From an uncultured Verrucomicrobia subdivision 3 bacterium (GTDB taxonomy: Bacteria > Verrucomicrobiota > Verrucomicrobiia > Limisphaerales > UBA11358), in the NCBI GenBank assembly GCA_903872345.1, contig CAIQKM010000088.1, forward strand, positions 1-51,676: DNA of 51,676 bases, read 5' to 3'. A program made the position numbers and the translations under genes. The notes under the pieces are model-generated. The model saw only the letters and a list, made by a program, of their open reading frames with translations. It had not been told where the DNA came from and did not search any database. Position 1 is the first letter of the stretch. The number at the start of each line of letters is the position of its first letter. Of the stretch, positions 27,526 through 36,513 are shown one piece after another.

Positions 27526-28194
27526 ATGAGCAGCGTGGCAGCAGAAAAAAAGGTCATTCAAGTGGCCCTGGTGGAGGATGACGAGGAAATCCGGGCGAAC
27601 CTCACGCACGTATTCCGTCGCAGTCCGGACTTCCGCCTGCTGGGCAGCTTTCCAGATGCCGAGTCCGCCATGGTGGACCTGCCGCATTATCCGGTGGACG
27701 CCGTTTTGATGGACATCAACCTGCCGGGCATTGACGGAGTGGAATGCGTGCGCCGGTTAAAGCCCCGCATGCCCAAGGTGCAGTTCATCATGCTCACCAT
27801 CTACGAGGATGGCAACCGGCTGTTCAAATCGCTCATGGCCGGGGCCAACGGTTATATGCTGAAGCGCACCTCGCCGGCCCAATTGCTGGCGGCGGTGAAG
27901 GAAGCCCACACCGGGGGCGTCCCCATGACGCCGGAGATGGCGCGGCGCGTGGCCAAATATTTTCAGGATCTGCCCCGGCCGGATTCCGAGGTGGAACGGC
28001 TGACCCGCCGGGAAGTGGATGTGCTGGAGCAACTGGCCAAGGGCTACCGCTACAAGGAGATTGAAGAAAACCTGCAGATCAGCACCGGCACGCTGCGCAG
28101 CTATATCACCAACGTTTACGAAAAACTGCATGTCCACTCCCGCACCGAGGCGGTGGTAAAATATCTGAACCGGCCGGAACAGCCCCGGCCCTGA
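27526..28194 (+). CDS. NarL/FixJ-type response regulator
   Basis: A 222-residue cytoplasmic transcription factor. The receiver domain (about 10-125) has the acidic pair in VEDDEE, phospho-acceptor D63 in VLMDINLPG and a Lys in YMLKRTSP. A LuxR-type helix-turn-helix follows (about 155-215): LTRREVDVLEQLAKGYRYKEIEENLQ is split by a short linker from the receiver, and TLRSYITNVYEKLHVHSR is the recognition region. It pairs with the HisKA_3 kinase upstream, the normal partner class. A palindrome matching sites across the island lies 39 bp upstream. It ends 5 bp from the convergent GH gene. Confidence 0.95.
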   Translation: MSSVAAEKKVIQVALVEDDEEIRANLTHVFRRSPDFRLLGSFPDAESAMVDLPHYPVDAVLMDINLPGIDGVECVRRLKPRMPKVQFIMLTIYEDGNRLFKSLMAGANGYMLKRTSPAQLLAAVKEAHTGGVPMTPEMARRVAKYFQDLPRPDSEVERLTRREVDVLEQLAKGYRYKEIEENLQISTGTLRSYITNVYEKLHVHSRTEAVVKYLNRPEQPRP

Positions 28195-28199
28195 GCTTG

Positions 28200-31100
28200 C
28201 TAATATTGCAGGCGGAAATATTGCTGCGGCAAGGCGGTGGAATTGGTGTAAGGACTTCCCTGACCGTTTAGATTTACGTAAGGACCCACCACATTCGTGG
28301 CGCGTTGCAACGTGTAGGCGCCGCTCCAACTCAAAATTCCATTCGGACTGATGGCCAGCAGCGGCCGGACCAGCAGGGCGGCGGGCGTGCTGGTGGCGGC
28401 GCCGCCGTAGTTGCTGAAAACGGCGGCATAATTTCCCATGTTGGCCGGCTGGACATTCGTCAGACCATAGCTCGTCGTCACCGTCCCGGTGATTGGCTGG
28501 CCGTTAAACAGCCATTGGCAGGTGAATGGCACCGCGCTGGTGGCGGCGGTGGTGAATTGCACGGTCGCCCCTTGATTCACCGTTTGCGCCTGCGGTTGCT
28601 GGGTGATCTGGGGCGGGGCGACCGGCAGCGCGGAAGTTTCCGGGGACACCGGGCCTTCCCCGGCGTTGTTGGTGGCGGCCACCACATAATAAAACAGCGT
28701 GCCATTGGTAGCGGTGCTGTCCGAATAATTGGTGGTGGTGATGCCAATGACCACAGTGGTGTAAGGCCCGCCGGTGACGGGCGAACGTTTGACATCATAT
28801 CCGGCGGCTCCGGTGACGGCCGGCCAGACCAGCGCCACCTGGGCGTTGCCGGGCGTGGCGGTCAGCCAGGCGGGCGCGGCTTGCGGGGTCACGGTTACGT
28901 TGTCGAAGACGGCGGTGTTCAAGCCATTCGTGTTATGGCTGCACGCCGCCAGACCGGCATAGGCATTGGTGGCCATGATCAGATTGGTACTTCCGACGAG
29001 GACATAGTTCGTTCCGTCGCCGGCGGCAAAGGCGGTGAAGTTGCTGCCCGAGCGGGTGAGTTTCAGCCAATAGGGCGCGGTGGCGGCCAGGCCGGCCATG
29101 TTGGTGGTGCTGCCGCCGGTCAGGGCGCGCCATTGGAATTGCACGCCGTTGCCGGGAGTCAATTCCGCCAGGGCTGACACGGCATTGCTGCCCGGACTTT
29201 CCCGGATCATCACCCCGGCTTTGGCCCAGGCATCGGTGGCGGATTGTGATTTTACCCGGGCAATGATCGTGCCGTCGCCCGCGAGGGGTTGGTAGACGAA
29301 ATGAAAGGCATCCGCCGTGCCGCCCACATCCGCGCCGCTGCCGTATACTAGGAATTTCGCCGGGTTGCCGGCGCTGTAACCGGCGGCACCCGCCAGATTC
29401 ACGCTGCCCACATCGGTGTCCAGCCAGGGGGCGGGCAGATTGCCGATCACGGCTTGCGGCGTGCCGTTGCCCGGTGCGGAAACGGGGCCTTCGCCATAGG
29501 AGTTGACGGCGGAAACCTCATAAAAATAAGTCGTGCCATTGTTCAGCGGGGCGTCGGTGTAAGCGGGTGAACCGACCACCGTGGTGTTCAAAGTGAAAGG
29601 TCCACTACCACTGGTGGCGGTATATACCTTGTATGACGTGGCGGTGGGAACCGCATTCCAACCCAGGGTGTTTTGGGCATTCGCGGGAATGACGGACAGG
29701 GTACTTGGCGCGGGCGGCAGATTGTTGACCACATGCCAGACAACCAGATTGGTGGCATCCCAGCTCAGGTAGCCAAGGGAAAAATCCTGTCGGATGCCGC
29801 CGCCGCTGACAAAGGAGTTGTCAATGGGCGGCCCGCAATTGGTAGCATTGTTGTTCGTATTATAATAACTCCTGAAACCGTAGAGATTGTTTAATTCAAA
29901 GGTGCCGTTGGTGGAGGTGAACAGGGTTAGGTTGGAGTGGGAGCCGCCGTAAAAATCCTGGGAAAAGCCGTTCAAATTGGGATACACCCAGGGACCGTGT
30001 CCGGCATCCAACGGACTGCCGAGAATGGCCTGTCCGAGGCGGGAGAAATAGGTCTGAATGCCCGTGTTGGTGACGCCGAAAGAGACCATGCCTTCAAAAT
30101 GTTCGGCCCGTTGGAAGTCCGGGTAGGAAACCTTGGCGGCACCGGCGGAATTCAGCACGCCATACCACAGCCCGCCCGCCGGACTGTCCTCCCAGTCAAA
30201 CCAGATGGCCATCTGCACGTAGGGGGTGGCTTGAATGGCGCTGAAGGCGGTGATGAGATTGGTGTCCTGAATGGCGGCCGAGACGCCGTTGGCATTGCCG
30301 GAGTTGGTGGTCTGCCAGCCAAACTCGGTGATGAAGGTTTTTTTCAGGGAATTTGTACCCTCGTATTTTGTGAGGGCGGAGTGAACCCAGTCCTCGTATT
30401 GACGGAAGGTGTTGGAACTGACGAGGCCGCCCTGGGTGATGTAGATGTGCTGGCCGATGCCATCCAGCGGATACGCGCCGTAGGTGGTTTTGGTATGGGC
30501 GAACGAACCGCCTTTGACGAGGTTGGTGCCGGTGCTATAGGTGTCGTCCAGATATTGGCCGCCGGCCGCGCTGTAACTGGTGCCATAAGAGCTGAGACCG
30601 AAGACGCCGCCGGAGAACAGAGTCACATCGCTGAGGTGATACGTTTGATGAACCGCCTCCCAACTGCGGGTGAGCAGCCAGCCGAAGTTGGAGGGATAGA
30701 CAAACGTGCCGCCCACGTAAACGCCATTCGAGGGACTGGAGGTCCAGGAGTTGGGTTCATTCCACAACTCGAACACCTTTACCCGGTCATGAAAATGGAG
30801 GACGAGCGGAACCACGGCATTGGTGGCGTAGGCTTCCACGTAGGGGTTATCCCCGTTGGCTCCGGGAGTGTTCTCGGAATTACCGGCGCACCAGTTGGTC
30901 TGGCTACCGGGGCAGGAGCCGCCGTCGATCAGCATGAGTACTTGCAGGCCGGCGTTATGGGCGTTGTTTACGACGGTGTCGTAGTAGCCGAGCATGGTGG
31001 CATCCCAGTTGGTATGCCCGCTCACAAGCGAGGCTTCCACGCGCACCCAGCCGACTTCGCCCTGGGTAAGCTGGTTGGCCACGCTGCTGGTGAAATAAAT

Positions 31101-31220
31101 CTGGGCCGAGGAGTGATCCACCGTCCAGCCGACATCCGTTCCATAAGGGCCGGCCGCCGAGGCCGTCAGGACGCCGGCGCATAGAAACAGACTGCCAATG
31201 GCTCGCTGCCAGAACGTCAT
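28200..31220 (-). CDS. Multidomain secreted glycoside hydrolase with FN3, lectin-like and Ig-like modules
   Basis: 1006 residues. The signal peptide ends near residue 23 (LTASA). A TIM-barrel hydrolase (about 24-400) has acid/base E155 (FELWNEPN) and nucleophile E299 (FITEFGW). Then follow the LGFP-like module seen in the 499-residue paralogue (CGPPIDNSFVSGGGIRQDF), a fibronectin III domain (about 505-592), a DUF1349/concanavalin-like domain (about 600-790, AKAGVMIRESPGS), a second FN3 (about 793-880), an Ig-like domain (about 882-962) and a short C-terminal domain (YTLQRATN ... QYFRLQY). The extra modules probably bind polysaccharide. The catalytic family is uncertain, as for the paralogue. 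I see no full palindrome upstream. Confidence 0.85.
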   Translation of the reverse strand: MTFWQRAIGSLFLCAGVLTASAAGPYGTDVGWTVDHSSAQIYFTSSVANQLTQGEVGWVRVEASLVSGHTNWDATMLGYYDTVVNNAHNAGLQVLMLIDGGSCPGSQTNWCAGNSENTPGANGDNPYVEAYATNAVVPLVLHFHDRVKVFELWNEPNSWTSSPSNGVYVGGTFVYPSNFGWLLTRSWEAVHQTYHLSDVTLFSGGVFGLSSYGTSYSAAGGQYLDDTYSTGTNLVKGGSFAHTKTTYGAYPLDGIGQHIYITQGGLVSSNTFRQYEDWVHSALTKYEGTNSLKKTFITEFGWQTTNSGNANGVSAAIQDTNLITAFSAIQATPYVQMAIWFDWEDSPAGGLWYGVLNSAGAAKVSYPDFQRAEHFEGMVSFGVTNTGIQTYFSRLGQAILGSPLDAGHGPWVYPNLNGFSQDFYGGSHSNLTLFTSTNGTFELNNLYGFRSYYNTNNNATNCGPPIDNSFVSGGGIRQDFSLGYLSWDATNLVVWHVVNNLPPAPSTLSVIPANAQNTLGWNAVPTATSYKVYTATSGSGPFTLNTTVVGSPAYTDAPLNNGTTYFYEVSAVNSYGEGPVSAPGNGTPQAVIGNLPAPWLDTDVGSVNLAGAAGYSAGNPAKFLVYGSGADVGGTADAFHFVYQPLAGDGTIIARVKSQSATDAWAKAGVMIRESPGSNAVSALAELTPGNGVQFQWRALTGGSTTNMAGLAATAPYWLKLTRSGSNFTAFAAGDGTNYVLVGSTNLIMATNAYAGLAACSHNTNGLNTAVFDNVTVTPQAAPAWLTATPGNAQVALVWPAVTGAAGYDVKRSPVTGGPYTTVVIGITTTNYSDSTATNGTLFYYVVAATNNAGEGPVSPETSALPVAPPQITQQPQAQTVNQGATVQFTTAATSAVPFTCQWLFNGQPITGTVTTSYGLTNVQPANMGNYAAVFSNYGGAATSTPAALLVRPLLAISPNGILSWSGAYTLQRATNVVGPYVNLNGQGSPYTNSTALPQQYFRLQY

Positions 31221-31272
31221 GGGTTGGCTTTCGGGTTCAATCGAGTTTTGCTTTCAACCCCAAACAAACCGG

Positions 31273-31307
31273 CCCGACGGTGACGGTTTACACCGCCGCC
31301 CGTCGGG
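31273..31307. terminator. Hairpin downstream of the second beta-strand-repeat gene
   Basis: CCCGACGG (31273-31280) pairs with CCGTCGGG (31300-31307). An inner CGGT-TTAC-ACCG stem-loop lies at 31284-31295. It follows the minus-strand gene ending at 31368 and precedes the GH start at 31220. No U tract is obvious. Confidence 0.4.
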
Positions 31308-31367
31308 ACCGGGATGTTTAGATCAATGATTTCAAATACAATTCTGCCAGATGCTTGCACCGGTCGT

Positions 31368-34300
31368 TCACGGCACGGTGATCAGGTAAAACCGGCGCGG
31401 ATAGTTGGTGGACTGGCTGTCCTTGTAAGTTACCGTGCCGCCGCTGAAGGTGCCGCTGGTCAGCAGCGACCACGTGGACGTCACCGGCGTCAGGGCCAGG
31501 TTGGTGCTGGCCCAGAGCCGGTAATTGCCGGAGGTGCCGGAGAATTTTAATTGATAATTACCATCGCTCAGCCGGAAGGGGGTTTGGGTGAACTGGAACG
31601 CGGGCGAACCGCCGGCGACCCGGATGATGCCGCTCGCCAGACTGGTCGTATCCCAGGTCAGGCCCGTGCCCAGCGTCGGCAGGTTGGTCGCGGCAAAGCT
31701 GCCGGAGTAACTGCCGGCTTTGAAGAGCTGGAAGGTGTCGCCGGATTGCAGGGTGCCGGAGGCCGTGACATTCAGAATGCCGCCCAAGGTCACGCTGGCG
31801 AGGCCCTGGATGGAATCATTGGTGGCGGTGGTGACGTGGCTGACCTTGAACGAATTCGTCGTCGTGGCGGCCAGACTCAGGGAGTTGTTGACGGTCAGGA
31901 TGCCGATGGCGGAGCCCAAAGCCAGGGTGCTGCCGCCTTGCAGGGTGACCGCGCCGTTGATGACCCCATAGCCGCCGAGGGTCGCATTGGTCGCGACGGT
32001 CAGCGTGTTGGTGCCGAGCGAACCATTCACCAGCAAGGTGCCGCCGTTGACCGCCGTGGTGCCGGATTCGGTGCTGGCACCGCTGAGGACCAGCGTGCCC
32101 GTGCCGGTATGGGTAAGGTTGCCGGTGCCGATGATGGCCAGACTGTTGGTAATGGCATCGGAGTGATTGTAGGCCAGCGTGCCGTTGTTGGTGATCCCGC
32201 CGGTGCCCAGGCTGCCGCAGACGCCGCCGCTGCCCAGTTGTAGTGTCCCGCCGGTGACGAGCGTACCGCCGGTGTAGCTGTTGGTGGGGCAGGTGAGGGT
32301 GATGGTGCAGGCCGCGTGCGAACCTTTCTTGAACGCGCCGCCGCCAATGATCGGACCGGAAATGGTAAATCCGCTCGCGTTGGCAAATACGCCCACGGTG
32401 GAACTGGTGACCAGATTGATGGTGCCGCCAAAGTTGATGACCGTCCCGGCGTCATTCGCTTCCAGCGCGCCGGCGCTGCTGGGGCCGTCGCCATTCAGAT
32501 CAATGTTGTTGGTCATAGTGCCATAACTGCCGCCGCCGCCGACCGCGAGATCCGCGCCACTGGTGATGACCGCCTTGCCATAGCCGAGCGCATGGGCGTT
32601 GCGAACCTGCAATTCGCCCTGCGCCACATAGGTGTTGCCGGTGTAAACATTGAAGGCGTTGGTCAGCACGCCCGACACGATGTCGCCAAAAATGATTTGC
32701 ACGGAACCGGTCTTGGTGAGGCTGCCGGGACCGGCGATCTGGTTCGGGATGAAGAACACGCCGTTGGTGGAAAGGATCGTGCCGCCGTTGGTTCCGAGGG
32801 TCCAATACCGGTTGAAGGTGCTGGCCGTGGGACGGGCACCGCCGAATTCAAAGGTGCCGCCATTGAGCGTCACATTGGTGCCGGCTCCCAAGGTGGAGGC
32901 GCTGCCGTTGAGGGCCACGCTGCTCACGGTCAGGATGCCGTTGTTGACGACCACCGGTCCGGTAAAGGTATGGCCGGTGGAACTGACGACCAAGGTGCCT
33001 GTGCCGGACTTGGTCAGCCCGGTGTAACCGGTAATTTTGCCGGAGCCGGACAGGGTGTAATTCAGGGTCGAGTTGGTGAACAACACGGCTCCGGGTTGGG
33101 CGGTAACGCCCAGATTCACGCTGGTGCCGGTCGCGGTGTCATTGAAGGTGACCAAGTCGCCATTGTAAAATTTCTGGCTGCCGACGTTCCAGTTGATGGT
33201 GTTGGTGATGTCCCACAGGCCGCCGCTGTTGGCGCCGGTCCAGACCAGATTGGTGGGGCCGCCGCCCACGACCAGGCTGACAAGGTTCAAGCCGTTGTCG
33301 CTGAGCGAGAAGGTGTAGCGCGAGCCGGCGGCGGCAATCGTGGAATTAAAGAGGCTGGATTCGGATCCGTAAGTCAGAACGGGATACGTGCCGGGACTGG
33401 TGAGCGGAGCGACTGGAATGACCTGAATATTGGCGGTTTGCGGGTCCAGATTGCCGAGGACATTGATCAAGCTGTTGGTGCCGCCGCCGGAATTGGTGGC
33501 GGTGCCGAGGTTGAAGACCAGCGTGGCGCTGGAATTCAGGGACAGGTTGTTCGAGAAGGTCAGGGTGCCGGGTGAATTGTTGGTGCCGGCGATGATGGTG
33601 GCCGTTCCGGAACTGGCGATGCTGCCGTTGATGGATCCGCCGCCCATGAGCGTCTGATTGATGCTGCCGCTGCTCAAGGTGAACGTGCCGGGCTGCGACA
33701 CATCAAACGTGGCGTTGCTGAAAACATTGATGCTGTAGGTATTCGCCATGCCAGCGCTGGGCCCGAGGGCCAGCGTGCCGCCTTCCACGGTGGTCACGTT
33801 GGTCATGGTGTTGTTACCGTAAAATGTCCAGGTGCCGGCATCCACCTTGCGCACGGCAATGCCCGCGCCGGTGATGGAGCTGTAAATGTATCCGTTGCCC
33901 GGGCCGCCGAATTCAAAGGGCCGGGCGGTGGTGCTCAGGCCGATGGTGCCGTTCAGGGTGAGGGTTCCCCCGTTTACCACCATGTAAGCCTGCCCGCCGC
34001 CGCTGAACTCATACATGTTGCCGTTGATGATGTTGTCGCCCGCTTCATTGATGACGGTGCCCTTGTCATCGCTCACCACGAACGTTTGGGAAGCGGGCAG
34101 ATTGAGGTCGCCGTTGGTGCCGTTCAGATGCAGGCCCGCGCCCACGTTGTTGTTGCCGATAAAAATTGTTTTGTTGCCGGCCCCGAGGGCGGCGCTGTTG
34201 TTGATCCAGACCGGGCCGCCGTTATTGGTGAAGGAACCGGTGAAGGTATTGGCCCCGTCCAAGATCAAAGCGCCAAAACCGTCCTTGTATAATCCGTTGC

Positions 34301-34730
34301 CGCCGGAAAGCACGCCGGCCACCGTAAGTGACTGGTTGGTGGCCACCACCCAGGACTGGTTTGCGCCCAGCGCCACATTGGCGTTGATGGTGACCGACTG
34401 CGTGGCGTTGGTCATGTTGATGCCCACGCCGGTGCCGGCATTCAGGGTAAGCGAATAGACATCCGAGTTGATGGACACGGGGCCGGCCGGGTTGCTGACG
34501 ATCAGGCTGCCAATAGTGAAGCTGGCACTGAGCCAGTTGCTGAGATTGGCGGTGGACAGGTTGTTGTAGATCACCCAGTCGCCGGCGGAGGGCAGGGCAT
34601 TGCCGCTCCAATTGGCGGTGGTGGTCCACTGGTTGTCGCTGGCGCCGACCCAGGTCTGGTCAGCCCGGACTGACAGGCTGAACAGTACGGCGGTGGCGAG
34701 GATGACCGAATGCTGTCGAGGATTCTTCAT
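31368..34730 (-). CDS. Secreted autotransporter-associated beta-strand-repeat protein (paralogue)
   Basis: 1120 residues with signal peptide MKNPRQHSVILATAVLFSLSVRA before DQTW. It aligns along the first 900 residues with the 1749-residue protein, sharing WVVATNQSLTV, GAGLHLNGTNG, FGGARP and TLGTNGGTIL, but it lacks the Ig/YDG/MBG region. Late residues (about 850-1030) carry GGTLQLGSGG / GTLVLSGAS steps typical of these repeats. The C-terminal domain runs from YRLWASTN to YPRRFYLITVP. No membrane barrel is present. I chose ATG 34730 because it begins the signal peptide; the frame opens at 34775. The upstream region shares a 21-bp sequence with that of its paralogue. Confidence 0.85.
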   Translation of the reverse strand: MKNPRQHSVILATAVLFSLSVRADQTWVGASDNQWTTTANWSGNALPSAGDWVIYNNLSTANLSNWLSASFTIGSLIVSNPAGPVSINSDVYSLTLNAGTGVGINMTNATQSVTINANVALGANQSWVVATNQSLTVAGVLSGGNGLYKDGFGALILDGANTFTGSFTNNGGPVWINNSAALGAGNKTIFIGNNNVGAGLHLNGTNGDLNLPASQTFVVSDDKGTVINEAGDNIINGNMYEFSGGGQAYMVVNGGTLTLNGTIGLSTTARPFEFGGPGNGYIYSSITGAGIAVRKVDAGTWTFYGNNTMTNVTTVEGGTLALGPSAGMANTYSINVFSNATFDVSQPGTFTLSSGSINQTLMGGGSINGSIASSGTATIIAGTNNSPGTLTFSNNLSLNSSATLVFNLGTATNSGGGTNSLINVLGNLDPQTANIQVIPVAPLTSPGTYPVLTYGSESSLFNSTIAAAGSRYTFSLSDNGLNLVSLVVGGGPTNLVWTGANSGGLWDITNTINWNVGSQKFYNGDLVTFNDTATGTSVNLGVTAQPGAVLFTNSTLNYTLSGSGKITGYTGLTKSGTGTLVVSSTGHTFTGPVVVNNGILTVSSVALNGSASTLGAGTNVTLNGGTFEFGGARPTASTFNRYWTLGTNGGTILSTNGVFFIPNQIAGPGSLTKTGSVQIIFGDIVSGVLTNAFNVYTGNTYVAQGELQVRNAHALGYGKAVITSGADLAVGGGGSYGTMTNNIDLNGDGPSSAGALEANDAGTVINFGGTINLVTSSTVGVFANASGFTISGPIIGGGAFKKGSHAACTITLTCPTNSYTGGTLVTGGTLQLGSGGVCGSLGTGGITNNGTLAYNHSDAITNSLAIIGTGNLTHTGTGTLVLSGASTESGTTAVNGGTLLVNGSLGTNTLTVATNATLGGYGVINGAVTLQGGSTLALGSAIGILTVNNSLSLAATTTNSFKVSHVTTATNDSIQGLASVTLGGILNVTASGTLQSGDTFQLFKAGSYSGSFAATNLPTLGTGLTWDTTSLASGIIRVAGGSPAFQFTQTPFRLSDGNYQLKFSGTSGNYRLWASTNLALTPVTSTWSLLTSGTFSGGTVTYKDSQSTNYPRRFYLITVP

Positions 34731-34921
34731 AAACTTAGGTTCGTTTGGTGGTAAATCAAGGGGGAGACAAGGCAAAATGAGTCAGCAGCCGGAGCCGTCG
34801 CCCGAGGGCGACGGAATCTCCGTCAGCATCCGATATGCCGACACCGGTTGGCCGGGTGTGATCATCAATAGAGTCGGGGTTGCGATACAGCATACTTTCA
34901 CAAAACGGGCGGGAGGGTAAC

Positions 34922-34935
34922 CGTATTTTTGTATG
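34922..34935. promoter_or_regulatory. Candidate operator, variant half-site (CGTATTTTTGTATG)
   Basis: The same 14 bases as 8457-8470, inside a 21-bp identity (34919-34939). It is 192 bp upstream of the 34730 start. Confidence 0.55.
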
Positions 34936-35130
34936 GGCCAAGTCGGGGAAAAGCGGGTTGATATGATGCCTGATACTGCGGCGGGTGCGACCGGTTTTGG
35001 GGTTGGCGGGCGAGGAAGAATCACCATCGTGGCATTGACCCCAACGCGCCTTGGTTTGTCCAGCCGCGAGCCGGCGCTCCGAAACGCGCGTTGATCAAGG
35101 CGAAGGGCTGGAGACCAACCGACGTCGGTA

Positions 35131-35154
35131 CGCAGGCAAGTTGCCGTGCCTGCG
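35131..35154. terminator. 8-bp stem hairpin after the phosphofructokinase gene
   Basis: CGCAGGCA (35131-35138) pairs with TGCCTGCG (35147-35154). It lies about 120 bp beyond the minus-strand pfk stop, without a U tract. It could be a REP-like element instead. Confidence 0.35.
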
Positions 35155-35273
35155 GGCGAGCCATTTGGCATTCAGTAATCGCGCGGCGAACTGCAATTTA
35201 ATTCGAGATGCGCCGGCGACTGACTTTGCTCATTGCCAAGGTGATTGAGCGACCGGTAACAGACTGCAATAGA

Positions 35274-36407
35274 TTAGGCGTCACCCATGCAGGTACCGAC
35301 ACGCCGGGCGGTTTTGATCCAAGAATGGTCAAGGGGAACCGTTTTGCGTTTGCCGGCCACACGTTCCAGCGGCACGGGTTCGGTGCCTTCACCACGGGCG
35401 GCGACCATGACGCCGTAGCGTTCCTGGTCAATCAAATCGGCGCAGGCACTGCCGAGCCGGGTGGCGAGCAGGCGGTCGGCGGCGGACGGCGTGCCGCCGC
35501 GCTGGACGTAGCCCAGAATGGTGACGCGGGATTCGAGGTGGGTGAGTTCTTCCAGTTGTTTGGCGAGGCGCAGGGTGTTGCCCTGATGGCGGAGTTCGAG
35601 CCCGGCGATTTCCATTTTGGCTTCCTTCTTGTCGTGCAAGGTGCGGGAGCGTTCGAGTTTTTTCTCGGCGGCGGCAAAGGCGCGGGCATCGTCGCGGCTC
35701 ATGGCGCCTTCGGCCACGGCGACAATGCTGAAATTGGTGCCGTGCTTGCTGCGCCGGCGGATGGCGGTGGCAATGGATTCAACGTCGTAGGGGATTTCCG
35801 GGATGAGGATCACGTCCGCGCCGCCGGCAATGCCGGAGCCGAGGGAGAGCCAGCCGGCGCGATGGCCCATGATTTCCGCCACAATGATGCGATGATGGCT
35901 GTGGGCGGTGCTGTGCAGGCGGTCGAGCGTTTCGGTGGCGATGTCGAGGGCGGTGGCGAAGCCGAAGGTGGCATCGGTCATGGCCACATCGTTGTCGATG
36001 GTCTTGGGCAGGGTGATGACGTTCAGGCCGGCCTGGTGGAGGCGCAGGGCGTTTTTCTGGGTGCCGCCGCCGCCGAGGCAGACGACGCAGTCGAGGCCCC
36101 AGGTCTTGTAATTCTGTTTGATCACCTCGGTCATGTCCTTGGTGCGACCGTCAATGACCATGCGATGGGGTTTGTCGCGGCTGGTGCCGAGGATGGTGCC
36201 GCCGACGGTCAGGATGCCGGAGAGGGTGGATTTATCGAGCTTGAGGCGGTGGTTTTCGACGAGTCCGCGAAAGCCGTCGCGGAAGCCGATGATCTCCATG
36301 CCGTAGTAGCCCAGGGCGGTTTTGCCGACGCCGCGGATGGCGGCGTTGAGGCCGGGGCTGTCGCCACCCGCCGTGAGAATGCCGATGCGTTTGATTTTTT
36401 TGGCCAT
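35274..36407 (-). CDS. pfkA: 6-phosphofructokinase
   Basis: 377 residues. Phosphorylates fructose 6-phosphate to the 1,6-bisphosphate. The family motifs are [26 protein letters not shown] (catalytic Asp), EIMGHRAGW and [10 protein letters not shown]. The phosphoryl-donor loop reads GGGGT where E. coli PfkA has GGDGS, and PKTIDND has Lys where the E. coli enzyme has Gly. In this family Gly at the second variable position goes with ATP use and Asp with pyrophosphate; Gly plus Lys occurs in ATP-dependent actinobacterial-type and trypanosome enzymes, so ATP is the better guess. I chose ATG 36407; the frame opens at 36452. It is divergent from the fumarase gene. Confidence 0.93.
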   Translation of the reverse strand: MAKKIKRIGILTAGGDSPGLNAAIRGVGKTALGYYGMEIIGFRDGFRGLVENHRLKLDKSTLSGILTVGGTILGTSRDKPHRMVIDGRTKDMTEVIKQNYKTWGLDCVVCLGGGGTQKNALRLHQAGLNVITLPKTIDNDVAMTDATFGFATALDIATETLDRLHSTAHSHHRIIVAEIMGHRAGWLSLGSGIAGGADVILIPEIPYDVESIATAIRRRSKHGTNFSIVAVAEGAMSRDDARAFAAAEKKLERSRTLHDKKEAKMEIAGLELRHQGNTLRLAKQLEELTHLESRVTILGYVQRGGTPSAADRLLATRLGSACADLIDQERYGVMVAARGEGTEPVPLERVAGKRKTVPLDHSWIKTARRVGTCMGDA

Positions 36408-36513
36408 GCCGGACTTGATTTGAAACCGCCCCCAAATGTTTGTCGAGCACAACTTTTGAAAAATGATTATTTTTGACGCCGGCGGGCGAAGGGCATAAAA
36501 TTAAGCAAATATT

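Larger units (their letters stand above)
34731..35273. other. 543-bp intergenic region with regulatory site and small inverted repeats
   Basis: No convincing gene. The left part (34885-34940) has operator-like sequences facing the beta-strand-repeat gene, including a lone CATAC half at 34891-34895. The right part holds inverted repeats: AACGCGC near 35041 with GCGCGTT near 35086, and the hairpin at 35131-35154. The phosphofructokinase gene ends into this region from the right. Confidence 0.5.

Noticed and set aside
35208..36476. 422-codon plus-strand frame opposite phosphofructokinase
   Set aside because: Shadow of an unmistakable pfk gene.
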